64,000 nucleotides of DNA, from NCBI RefSeq assembly GCF_042660705.1, contig NZ_JBHSUQ010000001.1; one strand, written 5' to 3'. The position numbers and the translations under genes were made by a program. Under the pieces are notes generated by a model. That model did no database searches. It was not told the origin of the DNA and worked only from the letters and a program-made list of their open reading frames with translations. The DNA is from Undibacterium_A arcticum. GTDB lineage: Bacteria; Pseudomonadota; Gammaproteobacteria; Burkholderiales; Burkholderiaceae_D. Shown piece after piece: positions 9,635-19,000 of this stretch. The first letter of the stretch is position 1; each line of letters starts with the position of its first letter.

Positions 9635-10462
9635 CTACAGCCATGGCATCAAATTCGGCGTCTGCTGCGGCAAGCCCCACTTTGCATCGTAGTCGATATT
9701 CGCCAGATACAAACCGTCGGGCATGAAAGTCGGCGCGGCCAGTTTGCGATTGCCGCTGTGCAAAATCTCTGCCAGCCATTGGGGCGGCTGGTTGCCGTTG
9801 CCGACATAGATCAGCGAACCGACGATATTGCGCACCATGTGGTGCAGGAAGGCATTGGCATGCAGCGTGAACACGAACAGATCGCCGCGCTGCTCGATGC
9901 GGATCGCATGCATCGTCTTGACCGGCGATTTGGCCTGGCATTCGGCGGCGCGAAAAGCGGTGAAATCATGGTTGCCGACCAAGTGCCGGGCCGCTTCGCG
10001 CATCGGCTCCAGTTGCAGCGGCCGAAAGGCCCAACCAGCCTTGCCGGCCAATAGCGGCGAGCGGATCGGATGGTTATACAGCAGGTAATGATAGGTGCGC
10101 GCGGTGGCACTAAAACGTGCATGAAACTGGGTCAGAGGATTCTCGGGATCGTGCGGATCGCGTGGCACGTCGCAGGCCCAGCGCACCGCGATCGATGGCG
10201 GCAGGAAGGCATTGACGCCGCGCACCCAGGAAAAAGTATCGCGCTGCAGCTTGGTATCGAAATGCACCACCTGCTCCAGCGCGTGCACCCCGGTATCGGT
10301 GCGGCCGGCGCAGGTGGTGGCAATATCGGTGCAAGCGAACTGCCGCAGCGCCGTCTGCAGCCGATCTTGCACGGTCTGGCCGCCGGGCTGAGTCTGCCAG
10401 CCATGCCAAGGCGCGCCATCGTACTGTATGCCGAGCGCGATGCGTTTCAAATGCTTGTCCAT
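9635..10462 (-). CDS. truA: tRNA pseudouridine(38-40) synthase
   Basis: TruA modifies uridines 38-40 in the anticodon stem-loop of many tRNAs. The protein begins MDKHLKRIALGIQYDGAPWHGWQ and carries the catalytic aspartate D56 in CAGRTDTGVHA. The conserved FHARFSATARTYHY and HHMVRNIVG segments follow. It has 275 residues from the preferred ATG at 10460-10462. Five codons more are possible. It sits between fimV and trpF, the common truA-trpF pairing of beta- and gammaproteobacteria. Confidence 0.95.
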   Translation of the reverse strand: MDKHLKRIALGIQYDGAPWHGWQTQPGGQTVQDRLQTALRQFACTDIATTCAGRTDTGVHALEQVVHFDTKLQRDTFSWVRGVNAFLPPSIAVRWACDVPRDPHDPENPLTQFHARFSATARTYHYLLYNHPIRSPLLAGKAGWAFRPLQLEPMREAARHLVGNHDFTAFRAAECQAKSPVKTMHAIRIEQRGDLFVFTLHANAFLHHMVRNIVGSLIYVGNGNQPPQWLAEILHSGNRKLAAPTFMPDGLYLANIDYDAKWGLPQQTPNLMPWL

Positions 10463-10489
10463 CGAATCAGCCGCCAAAAACCATTTTCA

Positions 10490-10526
10490 CAAATAGAAAC
10501 GGGCGCTGGCAATTGCCGCGCCCGTC
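10490..10526 (-). terminator. Rho-independent terminator of fimV
   Basis: On the minus strand after the fimV stop, ACGGGCGC pairs with GCGCCCGT around an internal GGCAATTGCC palindrome, followed by the T-rich TTTCTATTT. Confidence 0.75.
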
Positions 10527-10541
10527 CCCGATCAGCGTGGA

Positions 10542-13500
10542 TTACGCCAGTTTGACGCGCATCGCCCGAGCTTGTTCGACTTGCTGGGGCGTTCCGCCCT
10601 GCAGCACTTCGTCCAGCAGTTCGCGCGCACCTTCCTTGTCGCCAATCTCCTGGTACGCGACCGCCAGATCGAGCTTGGTCGCCATTTCGGCGCCGGCGGC
10701 CCCGACGATATCATCAACCGCATGGGCCGCATCGTTGGCATCGTTGGCGGCGTTTGCATGGGCGGCTTGCCCGTGCTTTGCTTGTGCCGGATCGAGATCC
10801 AGATTGATGTCCGACAAATCGAATTCCATCGGTGCTGCCGTGTTGTCAAAGCCGGCAGCATCATCGGATTTGGCCGGCGCCTGATCCTTGGTCTGAAAGG
10901 CCACGGCCGATGTGGCGGCGGCTGCTCCGGTGGCCGCCGCAATCACGGCAGATTTTTGATGCACCGGCTGGAATGCCAGGATCGGGTCAAAGTCCATAGA
11001 GGCAGCAGGCTTGGTTTCGGCGGCAACGGCCGGCGTCGATGACGGTGCCGCTGCAGCCGGCGCCGGAAAGTCGATTTCAGGTAACTTCTGCTCAGCTTCG
11101 CCCAGATCGAAATTCAGGCCATCGAACGCGGCTGAGTGCGACGGTGCCATAGCGGTAGTGGCGGGGAGTGCCGGCTCCTTGTGCGCGGCCGGTTCACCCA
11201 GATCGAAATCGAGGTCACCGAAGTCAATGCTTTCCGCAGCAGGCGCGTGGCTGTTCGGTTGCGCTTTGACCGGTTCGATGCTCGGCAGGCTCGGCACTTC
11301 GGCCGCAGTAAAGCGCATGTCGCTGTCATTTTTTTGCCGCTCGGTGTTGTCGTGCGCGACCTGGCCGATATCGAGCATCAGGTCAGGATGCGATACCTGG
11401 TGCGCGGTCGGACTGGTGTCGGCGGGCGCCTTGGTCGGCATAAAGTCGAGGTCAGCGCCATCGAGCAAATTGGCCGCGGTAGCCGGATGCAGCGAATTGG
11501 TCAGCAAGGCTTCCGGATCGAGCTCTTCCAGCGGTTCGGTGGCGGAATGAAGCGTCGCGGTCTTGTGCGCCACATCTTCCGGCAGTTCGCCACCGGCATA
11601 CAGCGGATTGTTCGGATCAATCGCGATCCCCATGCCGGCGGCACGGAGCCAATCGTCGCCCTCACCTTTGGTGATGCCATACAACTCGCTGGCCTGCAGA
11701 TCAAACGCGCGGACATCCTTGCGGTTGGCGTAGATTTCCAGCAATTTGACGCGCACCGCATGGCGCTCGGGCTGGGTGCGCAGGGCTTCCTTCAGGATTT
11801 CTTCGGCCTGTGCATCGCGACCATAAGCGATATACACATCGGCTTCAGCCACCGGATCGACTTCGTTGGCGTCGAGTTGACTGGCCGACGGTGCGAAATT
11901 CGAATTGAACACGCTGTTATTGGTGTCAACGCTCTGACCGCCGGTCGAGCCGAACAGCGAATTGGCCGTCAGGCTGCTGGAATCGCCCAACATGCTGGTA
12001 CCGCCGTACGCCTTCTCGTCCTTTTGCTTGCGGCGCTTGGTGTAGAACAGGAAGCCGCCGAGTGCCGCTACCAACGCGATGCCACCGGCCAGCAGGCCGC
12101 CGTTTTCTTCGATAAAGCTCGGTTCCGGTGGGGGTGGCGGGCTACGCTTCGGCTTGGCTGGCACTTTGGCGACCTCGACCGGGGCCGTTGCTGCGGCGAC
12201 TGGTGCTGCGGCAGCGGGTGTCGAGGCCGATGTGGCGCTCGGTGCAGCCGCTACCGGGGCGTTGGCGCTGGCCGTTGTCGCAACCGCGGCTGCAGCTGCA
12301 GCGGGGTTGGCCTGCGCGCTCGCGACGGCCGCGGCCTCAGGAGCAGACTTCGCGCTGGGCGTCGTTGCAGCAGCGGCCTGCTTTTGCTGGGTCGCCAAAT
12401 TCTGGTCTTTGACTTCCAGCAGTTTCTGCAAGTCGTTGACATTTTTTTCAAGCTCCTTGACGCGCGTGTTGGCATCTGCCACCGCCCGCTCCTTGGCGAT
12501 CTTGTCTTCCGCGCTGGCGGCGGCACCGGTTGCCTTGTCAGGTGCGCCTGGTGCGGCGCCGGCTTTCGACAACTTCAGCTTGTCTTTCGCCTCGTTGGCC
12601 GCGGTCGCGCGCTCTTCGACTGTGGCGCCGATCTTGCCGCTGGCGCTTTGCTTGGCTTCTTCCGATTTATTCGGCGCCATGGCGGCAACCTGACCGGCCA
12701 GCTTGTTGCGGTATTCGTTGAAGTCGGCCGCTTGGGCGACCACGACACCCTTCGCTTCGGCTGCGCCTATGCCACGTGCACTGGTTTCGGCATCCGGCAC
12801 AGACAGGATCTGGCCGCTGCGCAAGCGGTTCATATTATTGCCGACGAAGGCATTCGGATTGGCGCGATACAGGCCGACCAGCATCTGGTCCAGCGACACG
12901 CCTTCCGGTTTAAACTGGTTCGCAATCCCGGCCAGCGTGTCGCCTCGTTTGACCTGGTAATCGGACCCGCTGCTGGCCGCTGCTTTTGTTTCGCCGCTTG
13001 CTTTGACCGCTGCACGCATAGCCTGCCGCGTGTTACCGGTCGGTACCGGCGTCGTCGCAACCGGCGCTTCGGATGGTGCGGTCGACACCACTGGACGCGG
13101 TGCCGGCGCGGTAACTGCCGGCGTCACATTGACCGGCGCGGCAACTTGAGCCGGTTGGCCGGCACGCAGTTCCGCCGGGTCGAGCAGGAAGGTGTATTCG
13201 CGCACCATGCGATTATTGTTTGCGCTCAGTTCCAGCAGCAGGTCGACGAACGGGTCATTGATCGACTGGCTCGAAGAGACTTTAATGAATTGCCGACTGC
13301 CGCGCTGCTCGACCGCGAAGCGCAGCGACATCAGGACTGGATTGAAATCAACATTGGCCTTGCGGAAGGCGTCTTGCGAAGCCAGTTTTGCCACCAGGGC
13401 ACCGGTTTCGTCCTTCGACACCGAGTTAAGCTCGATTTCAGCACGCAACGGCTGACCCAGTGCTGACAATACCGTCAGCTTACCCAAACCTGCTGCCTGT

Positions 13501-13604
13501 GCACTGGAAAGCAACATGAGTGCCGAAGCAACGGCCGCACTGAGCGTCTTTAAACCAAGGGTAATTACCGTCGGACGTGTGTTCGTGCGCATTTTGAGTG
13601 ACAT
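10542..13604 (-). CDS. fimV: FimV-type polar/pilus assembly protein
   Basis: FimV/TspA proteins are large inner-membrane hub proteins that bind peptidoglycan and support type IV pilus assembly and polar organisation. This 1020-residue protein shows a signal sequence ending at AQAAG, an N-terminal FimV domain (LGKLTVLSALGQPLRAEIEL), a LysM-like segment (YQVKRGDTLAGIANQ), a coiled coil, a Pro/Ala-rich stretch, and one transmembrane helix (GGLLAGGIALVAALGGFLFYT) followed by a KRRK basic stop. A long acidic TPR-bearing cytoplasmic part and the C-terminal FimV motif (LAVAYQEIGDKEGARELLDE) complete it. The start is set at ATG 13602-13604 (MSLKMRTNTRP). Confidence 0.93.
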   Translation of the reverse strand: MSLKMRTNTRPTVITLGLKTLSAAVASALMLLSSAQAAGLGKLTVLSALGQPLRAEIELNSVSKDETGALVAKLASQDAFRKANVDFNPVLMSLRFAVEQRGSRQFIKVSSSQSINDPFVDLLLELSANNNRMVREYTFLLDPAELRAGQPAQVAAPVNVTPAVTAPAPRPVVSTAPSEAPVATTPVPTGNTRQAMRAAVKASGETKAAASSGSDYQVKRGDTLAGIANQFKPEGVSLDQMLVGLYRANPNAFVGNNMNRLRSGQILSVPDAETSARGIGAAEAKGVVVAQAADFNEYRNKLAGQVAAMAPNKSEEAKQSASGKIGATVEERATAANEAKDKLKLSKAGAAPGAPDKATGAAASAEDKIAKERAVADANTRVKELEKNVNDLQKLLEVKDQNLATQQKQAAAATTPSAKSAPEAAAVASAQANPAAAAAAVATTASANAPVAAAPSATSASTPAAAAPVAAATAPVEVAKVPAKPKRSPPPPPEPSFIEENGGLLAGGIALVAALGGFLFYTKRRKQKDEKAYGGTSMLGDSSSLTANSLFGSTGGQSVDTNNSVFNSNFAPSASQLDANEVDPVAEADVYIAYGRDAQAEEILKEALRTQPERHAVRVKLLEIYANRKDVRAFDLQASELYGITKGEGDDWLRAAGMGIAIDPNNPLYAGGELPEDVAHKTATLHSATEPLEELDPEALLTNSLHPATAANLLDGADLDFMPTKAPADTSPTAHQVSHPDLMLDIGQVAHDNTERQKNDSDMRFTAAEVPSLPSIEPVKAQPNSHAPAAESIDFGDLDFDLGEPAAHKEPALPATTAMAPSHSAAFDGLNFDLGEAEQKLPEIDFPAPAAAAPSSTPAVAAETKPAASMDFDPILAFQPVHQKSAVIAAATGAAAATSAVAFQTKDQAPAKSDDAAGFDNTAAPMEFDLSDINLDLDPAQAKHGQAAHANAANDANDAAHAVDDIVGAAGAEMATKLDLAVAYQEIGDKEGARELLDEVLQGGTPQQVEQARAMRVKLA

Positions 13605-13730
13605 GGATTGGATTCGCTTAGGAAATATTTGGTCGTGGACTGCGGTGCCATCCGCATCGAGCATTATTTTTTGGTTTCAACATATCATCACGGCCAGACG
13701 CACGCAAGCTTAAGGCATGCCGCAAGATAA

Positions 13731-13773
13731 GTAAAACCCGCCAAACACTCATTGAATGAGCATCGGGCGGGTT
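13731..13773 (-). terminator. Rho-independent terminator of asd
   Basis: Minus-strand AACCCGCC pairs with GGCGGGTT, with an inner CTCATT/AATGAG stem. It is followed by TT-AC-TT and lies between the asd stop and the fimV start. Confidence 0.75.
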
Positions 13774-13829
13774 CATGTTGCACAATGGCAACGTTATTTT
13801 ATCTAAAAAATAAGACTCGTAGCGAACAT

Positions 13830-14955
13830 TTAATCTTGCAGGATGATGCGCAGCATCCGGCGCAGCGGTTCGGCAGCGCCCCACAGTAATTGGTCACCGA
13901 TGGTGAAGGCGCCGAGGTATTCCGGCCCCATCGCCATCTTGCGCAGGCGGCCGACCGGGATGGTCAGGGTGCCGGTTGCGGCCACTGGCGTCAGATCGCG
14001 GATGCTGGCCTCACGCGTGTTCGGCACCACCCTGACCCACTCGTTGTCGGCGGCGATCATCGCCTCGATGTCGGCCAGCGGCACGTCCTTCTTGAGCTTG
14101 AAGGTGAGTGCCTGGCTGTGGCAGCGCATCGCGCCGACCCGCACGCAGAAGCCATCGACCGGCACCGCCGGCGTGCCGAAACCCTCGCCCCAGCCAAGGA
14201 TCTTGTTGGTCTCGGCCATCCCTTTCCACTCTTCCTTGGAGACGCCATTGCCCAGATCTCTGTCGATCCACGGGATCAGCGAGCCGGCCAGCGGCACGCC
14301 AAAGTTCGCGGTCTCGGCCTCGCTCATCGCGCGCTGCTTCTCTATCAGCTTGCGGTCGATCTCGAGGATGGCGCTCTTGGGATCGTGCAGCAGCGCCTTG
14401 ACTTCCGCATTGAGGGTGCCGAACTGGGTCAGCAGCTCGCGCATATGCTGCGCACCGCCGCCCGATGCGGCCTGGTAAGTCTGCGTGCTCATCCATTCGA
14501 CCAGACCGGCTTTGTACAGCGCGCCTACGCCCATCAACATGCAGCTTACGGTGCAGTTGCCGCCGATCCAGTTCTTCTGGCCCTTGCTCAGCGCATTTGA
14601 TGACGGGCAGATTGACCGGGTCGAGCACGATCACGGCGTCATCGCTCATGCGCAGGCTCGATGCGGCGTCGATCCAGTGTCCATTCCAGCCGATCGCGCG
14701 CAGTTTCGGGAACACCTCGTTGGTGTAGTCGCCGCCCTGGCAGGTGATGATGATGTCGCAACGCTTCAGCGCGTCAATATTATTGGCGTCCTGCAGCGTT
14801 GTTTCGTTCTTCGCCATCGCCGGCGCTTTGCCGCCGGCATTCGAAGTCGAGAAAAACACCGGTTCGATATGGGCGAAATCGCCCTCTTCCTGCATCCGCT
14901 GCATCAGGACCGAACCCACCATGCCACGCCAACCGACCAAGCCGACCAATTTCAT
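13830..14955 (-). CDS. asd: Aspartate-semialdehyde dehydrogenase (one frame break)
   Basis: Asd reduces aspartyl phosphate to the semialdehyde, feeding lysine, threonine, methionine and diaminopimelate. The N-terminal NADP-binding half (MKLVGLVGWRGMVGSVLMQRM) and the C-terminal half (MSTQTYQAASGGGAQHMREL) lie in different frames. The catalytic-cysteine region GGNCTV falls just after the break at the A run 14596-14598. Two extra A residues (or loss of one) restore 375 residues, the normal size. Start is ATG 14953-14955. Repeat copy C lies 79 bp upstream. Because asd is usually essential, a sequencing error is the likeliest cause. Confidence 0.93.
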
Positions 14956-15033
14956 TTCATCACCCGAGTAAATATATATAACTATAAAAAAACCATCTGT
15001 TGCCGATTCAATATCATCGCGCACCGCGTTGGT

Positions 15034-15095
15034 GGAGTATATCGACACGATCCAATAAATATTTGCGCAATCCAGGCATCAATGACGGAGTATCT
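15034..15095 (+). repeat. Two-box intergenic element, copy C
   Basis: Boxes GGAGTATAT (15034) and GGAGTATCT (15087) are 53 bp apart. The core TTTGCGCA is at the conserved offset. The element fills most of the gap between the leuB stop and the asd start, and reads opposite to asd. Confidence 0.75.
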
Positions 15096-15107
15096 GGATT
15101 CAAGCCA

Positions 15108-16178
15108 TCAATGCAAAGCCTGGACCACCGCGTCGCCCATTTCCCTGGTGCCGACCTTGGTGGTACCCGCCTCATAAATATCGGCGGTCCGCAGACCCTG
15201 CGCCAGCACCTGCTTGACCGCTGCCTCGATCCGGTTGGCCTGCTCGGCCCGGTTCAGCGAATAGCGCAACATCATCGCCGCCGACAAAATCGTCGCCAGC
15301 GGGTTGGCCACGCCTTTGCCCGCGATATCCGGCGCCGAACCGTGCGATGGTTCGTACAAGCCCTTGTTATTGGCGTCGAGCGAGGCCGACGGCAGCATGC
15401 CGATCGAGCCGGTCAGCATCGCCGCGGCATCGGACAAGATGTCGCCGAACATATTGCCAGTCACCATCACGTCGAATTTTTTCGGCGCGCGCACCAGCTG
15501 CATCGCCGCGTTGTCGACATACATGTGATCGAGCGCGACGTCGGGATATTCCTTGTGCACATCGGTGACGATCTCTTTCCAGAACTGGAAGGTTTCCAGC
15601 ACATTGGCCTTGTCGACGCTGGTCAGGCGCTTGTCGCGTTTTTGCGCGGCCTGGAACGCGACATGCGCAATGCGCCGGATCTCGGACTCGGCGTAGCGCA
15701 TGGTGTCGAAACCCTCACGCTCGCCCTTGAACGGCCCGTCCGGACACACGCGCACGCCGCGCGGCTGGCCAAAATAAATATCGCCGGTCAGCTCGCGCAC
15801 GATCAGGATATCGAGACCGGACACCACTTCCGGTTTGAGCGTCGATGCGCCGGCCAGTTCCGGATACAGGATCGCCGGGCGCAGGTTGGCAAATAATTTC
15901 AGGGCCTTGCGCAAGCCGAGAATCGCCTGCTCCGGCCGCAACGCACGTTCCAATGTGTCGTACTTCCAGTCGCCGACCGCACCGAACAGAATCGCATCGG
16001 CCTGCTGCGCCAGTTTCAGGGTCGCCTCCGGCAATGGATGGCCGTGCGCGGCATAGCCGGCGCCCCCGACCGGGGCGGTTTCCATTTCGAACGGCTCACC
16101 GAGCGCGTTCAGGACCCTGACGGCCTGCTCGATAATTTCGGGACCGATGCCATCACCGGGAAGCACTGCGATTTTCAA
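15108..16178 (-). CDS. leuB: 3-isopropylmalate dehydrogenase (TTG start)
   Basis: LeuB oxidatively decarboxylates 3-isopropylmalate with NAD in leucine synthesis. The 356-residue protein matches the family from KIAVLPGDGIGPEI through the substrate loop RALRPEQAILGLRKALKLFANLRP, the metal-binding region DNAAMQLV and the nucleotide-binding GLYEPSHGSAPDIAGKG. The start is a TTG (codon on plus-strand bases 16176-16178) preceded at 5 bp by GAGG. No in-frame ATG fits the family N-terminus. Repeat copy D lies 116 bp upstream. Confidence 0.95.
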   Translation of the reverse strand: MKIAVLPGDGIGPEIIEQAVRVLNALGEPFEMETAPVGGAGYAAHGHPLPEATLKLAQQADAILFGAVGDWKYDTLERALRPEQAILGLRKALKLFANLRPAILYPELAGASTLKPEVVSGLDILIVRELTGDIYFGQPRGVRVCPDGPFKGEREGFDTMRYAESEIRRIAHVAFQAAQKRDKRLTSVDKANVLETFQFWKEIVTDVHKEYPDVALDHMYVDNAAMQLVRAPKKFDVMVTGNMFGDILSDAAAMLTGSIGMLPSASLDANNKGLYEPSHGSAPDIAGKGVANPLATILSAAMMLRYSLNRAEQANRIEAAVKQVLAQGLRTADIYEAGTTKVGTREMGDAVVQALH

Positions 16179-16293
16179 TATAACCTCACTAATAAGATCT
16201 CGACGCCTCTGTGCTCGGCGCCGCGATGAAAGACTGTCGGCAGGAATTTCGCGATCACACTGCCGGATGTGCGCGCGACTGTTCGTCATCCGC

Positions 16294-16355
16294 CTTTACT
16301 CCGACACTTGGAACTCGAATCAACAGGTATATAGGCGGAGATTTCGATATACTCC
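16294..16355 (-). repeat. Two-box intergenic element, copy D (divergent core)
   Basis: On the minus strand, box GGAGTATAT (16347-16355) and a degenerate box GGAGTAAAG (16294-16302) are again exactly 53 bp apart. The core is CCTGTTGA rather than WTTGCGNA. The flank before box 1 (GTTGGT) matches copy C. It is co-oriented with and upstream of leuB. Confidence 0.6.
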
Positions 16356-16412
16356 GACCAACAGGCTTCTTAGTGCGGGTCGCGCGACTTTAGCCAACAC
16401 CCATTTGGAACA

Positions 16413-17057
16413 TCAAATCGTATTACTTAGCCACGGCTGCGCGGCCAGATGACGGTCTTCGTAAGCATGGATCTTGTCGGCGTGACGCAGGGTCAAACCG
16501 ATATCATCGAGCCCGTTCAGCAGGCAATACTTGCGGAACGCGTCGATCTCGAACGGATAGCTGGTGCTGCCGTTGCTGGTCACTACGCGCTGCGCGTCGA
16601 GGTCGACGATCAGGCGGAAGCCGGGAAACACCTTCACTTCGTTGAACAGATGATCGATCTGCGCTTCGGTCAGCACGATCGGCAACAAGCCATTCTTGTA
16701 GCAGTTGTTGAAGATATCGGCAAAACTGGGCGCAATCACGGCACGAAAACCATATTGCTCCAACGCCCATGGCGCATGCTCACGCGACGATCCGCAACCG
16801 AAATTCTTGCGGGTCAGCAGGATCGATGCGCCCTGATAGCGCGGCTGATTCAGCACGAAATCCGGATTCAGCGGACGCCGCGTGTTGTCGATGCCGGGTT
16901 CGCCATGGTCGAGATAGCGCCACTCGTCGAACAGGTTCGGACCGAAACCGGTCCGCTTGATCGACTTCAGAAACTGTTTCGGAATGATGGCGTCGGTGTC
17001 TACATTAGCGCGGTCGAGCGGCGCCACCAGGCCATCGAGAAGTGTGAATTTATTCAT
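16413..17057 (-). CDS. leuD: 3-isopropylmalate dehydratase small subunit
   Basis: LeuD carries the swivelling domain of the isopropylmalate isomerase that pairs with LeuC. The 214-residue protein begins MNKFTLLDGLVAPLDRANVDTDAIIPKQFL. It contains the conserved NFGCGSSREHAPWAL segment and the SFADIFNNC motif. Start is ATG 17055-17057. It is separated from leuC by the small entericidin-like gene, and all read in one direction, so co-transcription is likely. Confidence 0.95.
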   Translation of the reverse strand: MNKFTLLDGLVAPLDRANVDTDAIIPKQFLKSIKRTGFGPNLFDEWRYLDHGEPGIDNTRRPLNPDFVLNQPRYQGASILLTRKNFGCGSSREHAPWALEQYGFRAVIAPSFADIFNNCYKNGLLPIVLTEAQIDHLFNEVKVFPGFRLIVDLDAQRVVTSNGSTSYPFEIDAFRKYCLLNGLDDIGLTLRHADKIHAYEDRHLAAQPWLSNTI

Positions 17058-17197
17058 TCTGTCTACTAAGTCAAAATAAGGCAGTGGCAGGCGCAAAATC
17101 TGCCGGCCCTGGTACAACGATCGCGGACCATCGCAGGCCGCTCACAGTGGCCGCAGTCCTCGGAGCAAGCGGCGGTGCAAGCTCGCCGCCGTTGCTG

Positions 17198-17323
17198 TTA
17201 CTTGGAGCCCTGCATTTTTTCGCCGACATGTTCGACATCCTTGCCGAAACCCTTGACGGTATTGCAGGCCGACAGCATGCCGCCGAAAGCGACTAGCAAA
17301 CACAGCGCGATAATTTTTTTCAT
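17198..17323 (-). CDS. Entericidin A/B family lipoprotein
   Basis: This 41-residue frame begins MKKIIALCLLVAFGGMLSAC. It has a short lipoprotein signal peptide and a lipobox LSAC whose cysteine would be lipidated, then NTVKGFGKDVEHVGEKMQ. This is the entericidin/EcnAB pattern of a tiny amphipathic lipoprotein. It lies between leuC and leuD on the same strand. I recall similar genes at this spot in related Burkholderiales, which supports it as real. The function is not established; E. coli entericidins form an antidote/toxin pair, and no second partner is visible here. Confidence 0.85.
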   Translation of the reverse strand: MKKIIALCLLVAFGGMLSACNTVKGFGKDVEHVGEKMQGSK

Positions 17324-17356
17324 TAGTTAGTTCCTGTTGATTTCAATTGCAAATGA

Positions 17357-18755
17357 TCATAACGAGCGGACATCGACAAAACTGCCAGCGATCCCTGCCG
17401 CAGCAGCCATCGCAGGGCTGACAAGGTGCGTCCGCCCACCGGCACCTTGACGTCCTTCAAAATTACGATTCGAGGTCGATGCGCAGCGCTCGCCCGGTTC
17501 CAGGCGATCGGCATTCATCGCCAGGCACATCGAGCAGCCCGGCTCGCGCCATTCAAACCCGGCATCCCGGAAAATCTTGTCCAGACCTTCACGCTCGGCC
17601 TGATCCTTGACCAGGCCCGAACCTGGCACTACCATCGCCAGTCGCACATTGGACGCGCGGAACTTGCCGCGCACCACAGCCGCCGCGGCGCGCAGATCTT
17701 CGATCCGCGAGTTGGTGCAGGAGCCGATGAAAACCTTGTCGATCCGGATATCGGTGATCGCGGTATTCGGCTTCAAGGCCATGTAGACCAGGGCTTTCCA
17801 TCGCCTCACGCTTGACCGCATCTTTTTCCTTGTCGGGATCGGGCACCCGGCCATCGATCGACACCACCATTTCCGGCGAAGTACCCCAAGTCACCTGCGG
17901 CTTGACGTCACTCGCGTTCAGGGTCACTACCAGATCGAAGCGCGCGCCGGCGTCGGAATGCAGCGTGCGCCAGTATTCCACGGCGCGGTCCCAATGCGGG
18001 CCAACCGGCGACAGCGGACGGCCCTTCACATAATTGATGGTGGTATCGTCGACCGCGATCATGCCGGCTCGGGCACCCGCCTCGATCGCCATATTGCAGA
18101 CCGTCATACGGCCCTCCATCGACAGCGCGCGGATCGCGCTACCTGCGAACTCGATCGCATAACCGGTGCCGCCCGCGGTCCCGATCTTGCCGATCACTGC
18201 CAGCACGATGTCCTTGGCGGTCACACCGGCCGGCAGTTGCCCATCGACCTGCACCAGCATCGCTTTCGATTTCTTGGCCAGCAGCGTCTGGGTCGCCAGC
18301 ACGTGCTCGACTTCCGAGGTGCCGATACCATGCGCCAGACAACCAAACGCGCCGTGGGTCGAGGTATGCGAATCGCCGCAAACCACGGTCATGCCGGGCA
18401 AGGTGGCACCCTGCTCCGGTCCGATCACATGGACGATGCCCTGGCGGTGGTCGCGCATGCTGAAATAGGTCATGCCGTACTCTTTGGCATTGGCGTCGAG
18501 CGTTTCGACTTGCAGGCGTGACACCGGATCGGCGATGCCGTGGGCGCGATCGGTGGTTGGCACATTATGGTCGGCCACCGCCAGATTGGCAGCGATACGC
18601 CAGGGTTTGCGGCCAGCCAGTTTCAAGCCATCGAATGCCTGCGGGCTGGTCACTTCATGCACCAGATGACGGTCGATATACAGAATCGTGGTGCCGTCGT
18701 CTTCGACATGCACCACATGCGATTCCCACAGTTTGTCGTACAGCGTTTTAGCCAT
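17357..18755 (-). CDS. leuC: 3-isopropylmalate dehydratase large subunit (one frame break)
   Basis: LeuC is the [4Fe-4S] subunit of the isopropylmalate isomerase. The protein starts MAKTLYDKLWESHVV and includes GDSHTSTHGAFG, the cluster cysteine in FIGSCTNSRIEDLR, and the paired cluster cysteines in EPGCSMCLAMN. The first two thirds and the rest lie in different frames. The break is at the A run 17795-17797, after REAME. Two extra A residues (or one fewer) give 466 residues, the expected length. The 3' end runs to 34 bp from the entericidin-like gene. Confidence 0.94.
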
Positions 18756-18782
18756 GGTCTGAGAAATAGAAAGCAAAGATAG

Positions 18783-18805
18783 GCGCCAAATACAACGATT
18801 GGCGC
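18783..18805. promoter_or_regulatory. Inverted repeat upstream of leuC
   Basis: GCGCCAA and TTGGCGC form a perfect 7-bp inverted repeat with a 9-bp spacer, 28-50 bp before the leuC start. This placement would suit an operator overlapping a promoter. A LysR-type (T-N11-A) reading is not clear, and it could also be a chance hairpin. Confidence 0.35.
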
Positions 18806-19000
18806 GTAGTTAATACATAGATAACATAAAAAATACGAGCAAATTAATGCCGCTGACGTAGCAATCGATTATGCCATATTGGCGCGATGGAAGCGCCGAG
18901 GGTGGATATTTGTTGCGTGGCACCAATCGCACCAACACGCGCGAGTGGTGAATAGTGCGGCAACCAGCGTTAGCCAAAGCCTGGATGCCGGCTCACCACC

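Noticed and set aside
11136..13466. 776-codon open frame antisense to fimV
   Set aside because: Arg/His-rich mirror of a GC-biased coding frame; fimV on the other strand has clear domains. A shadow frame.
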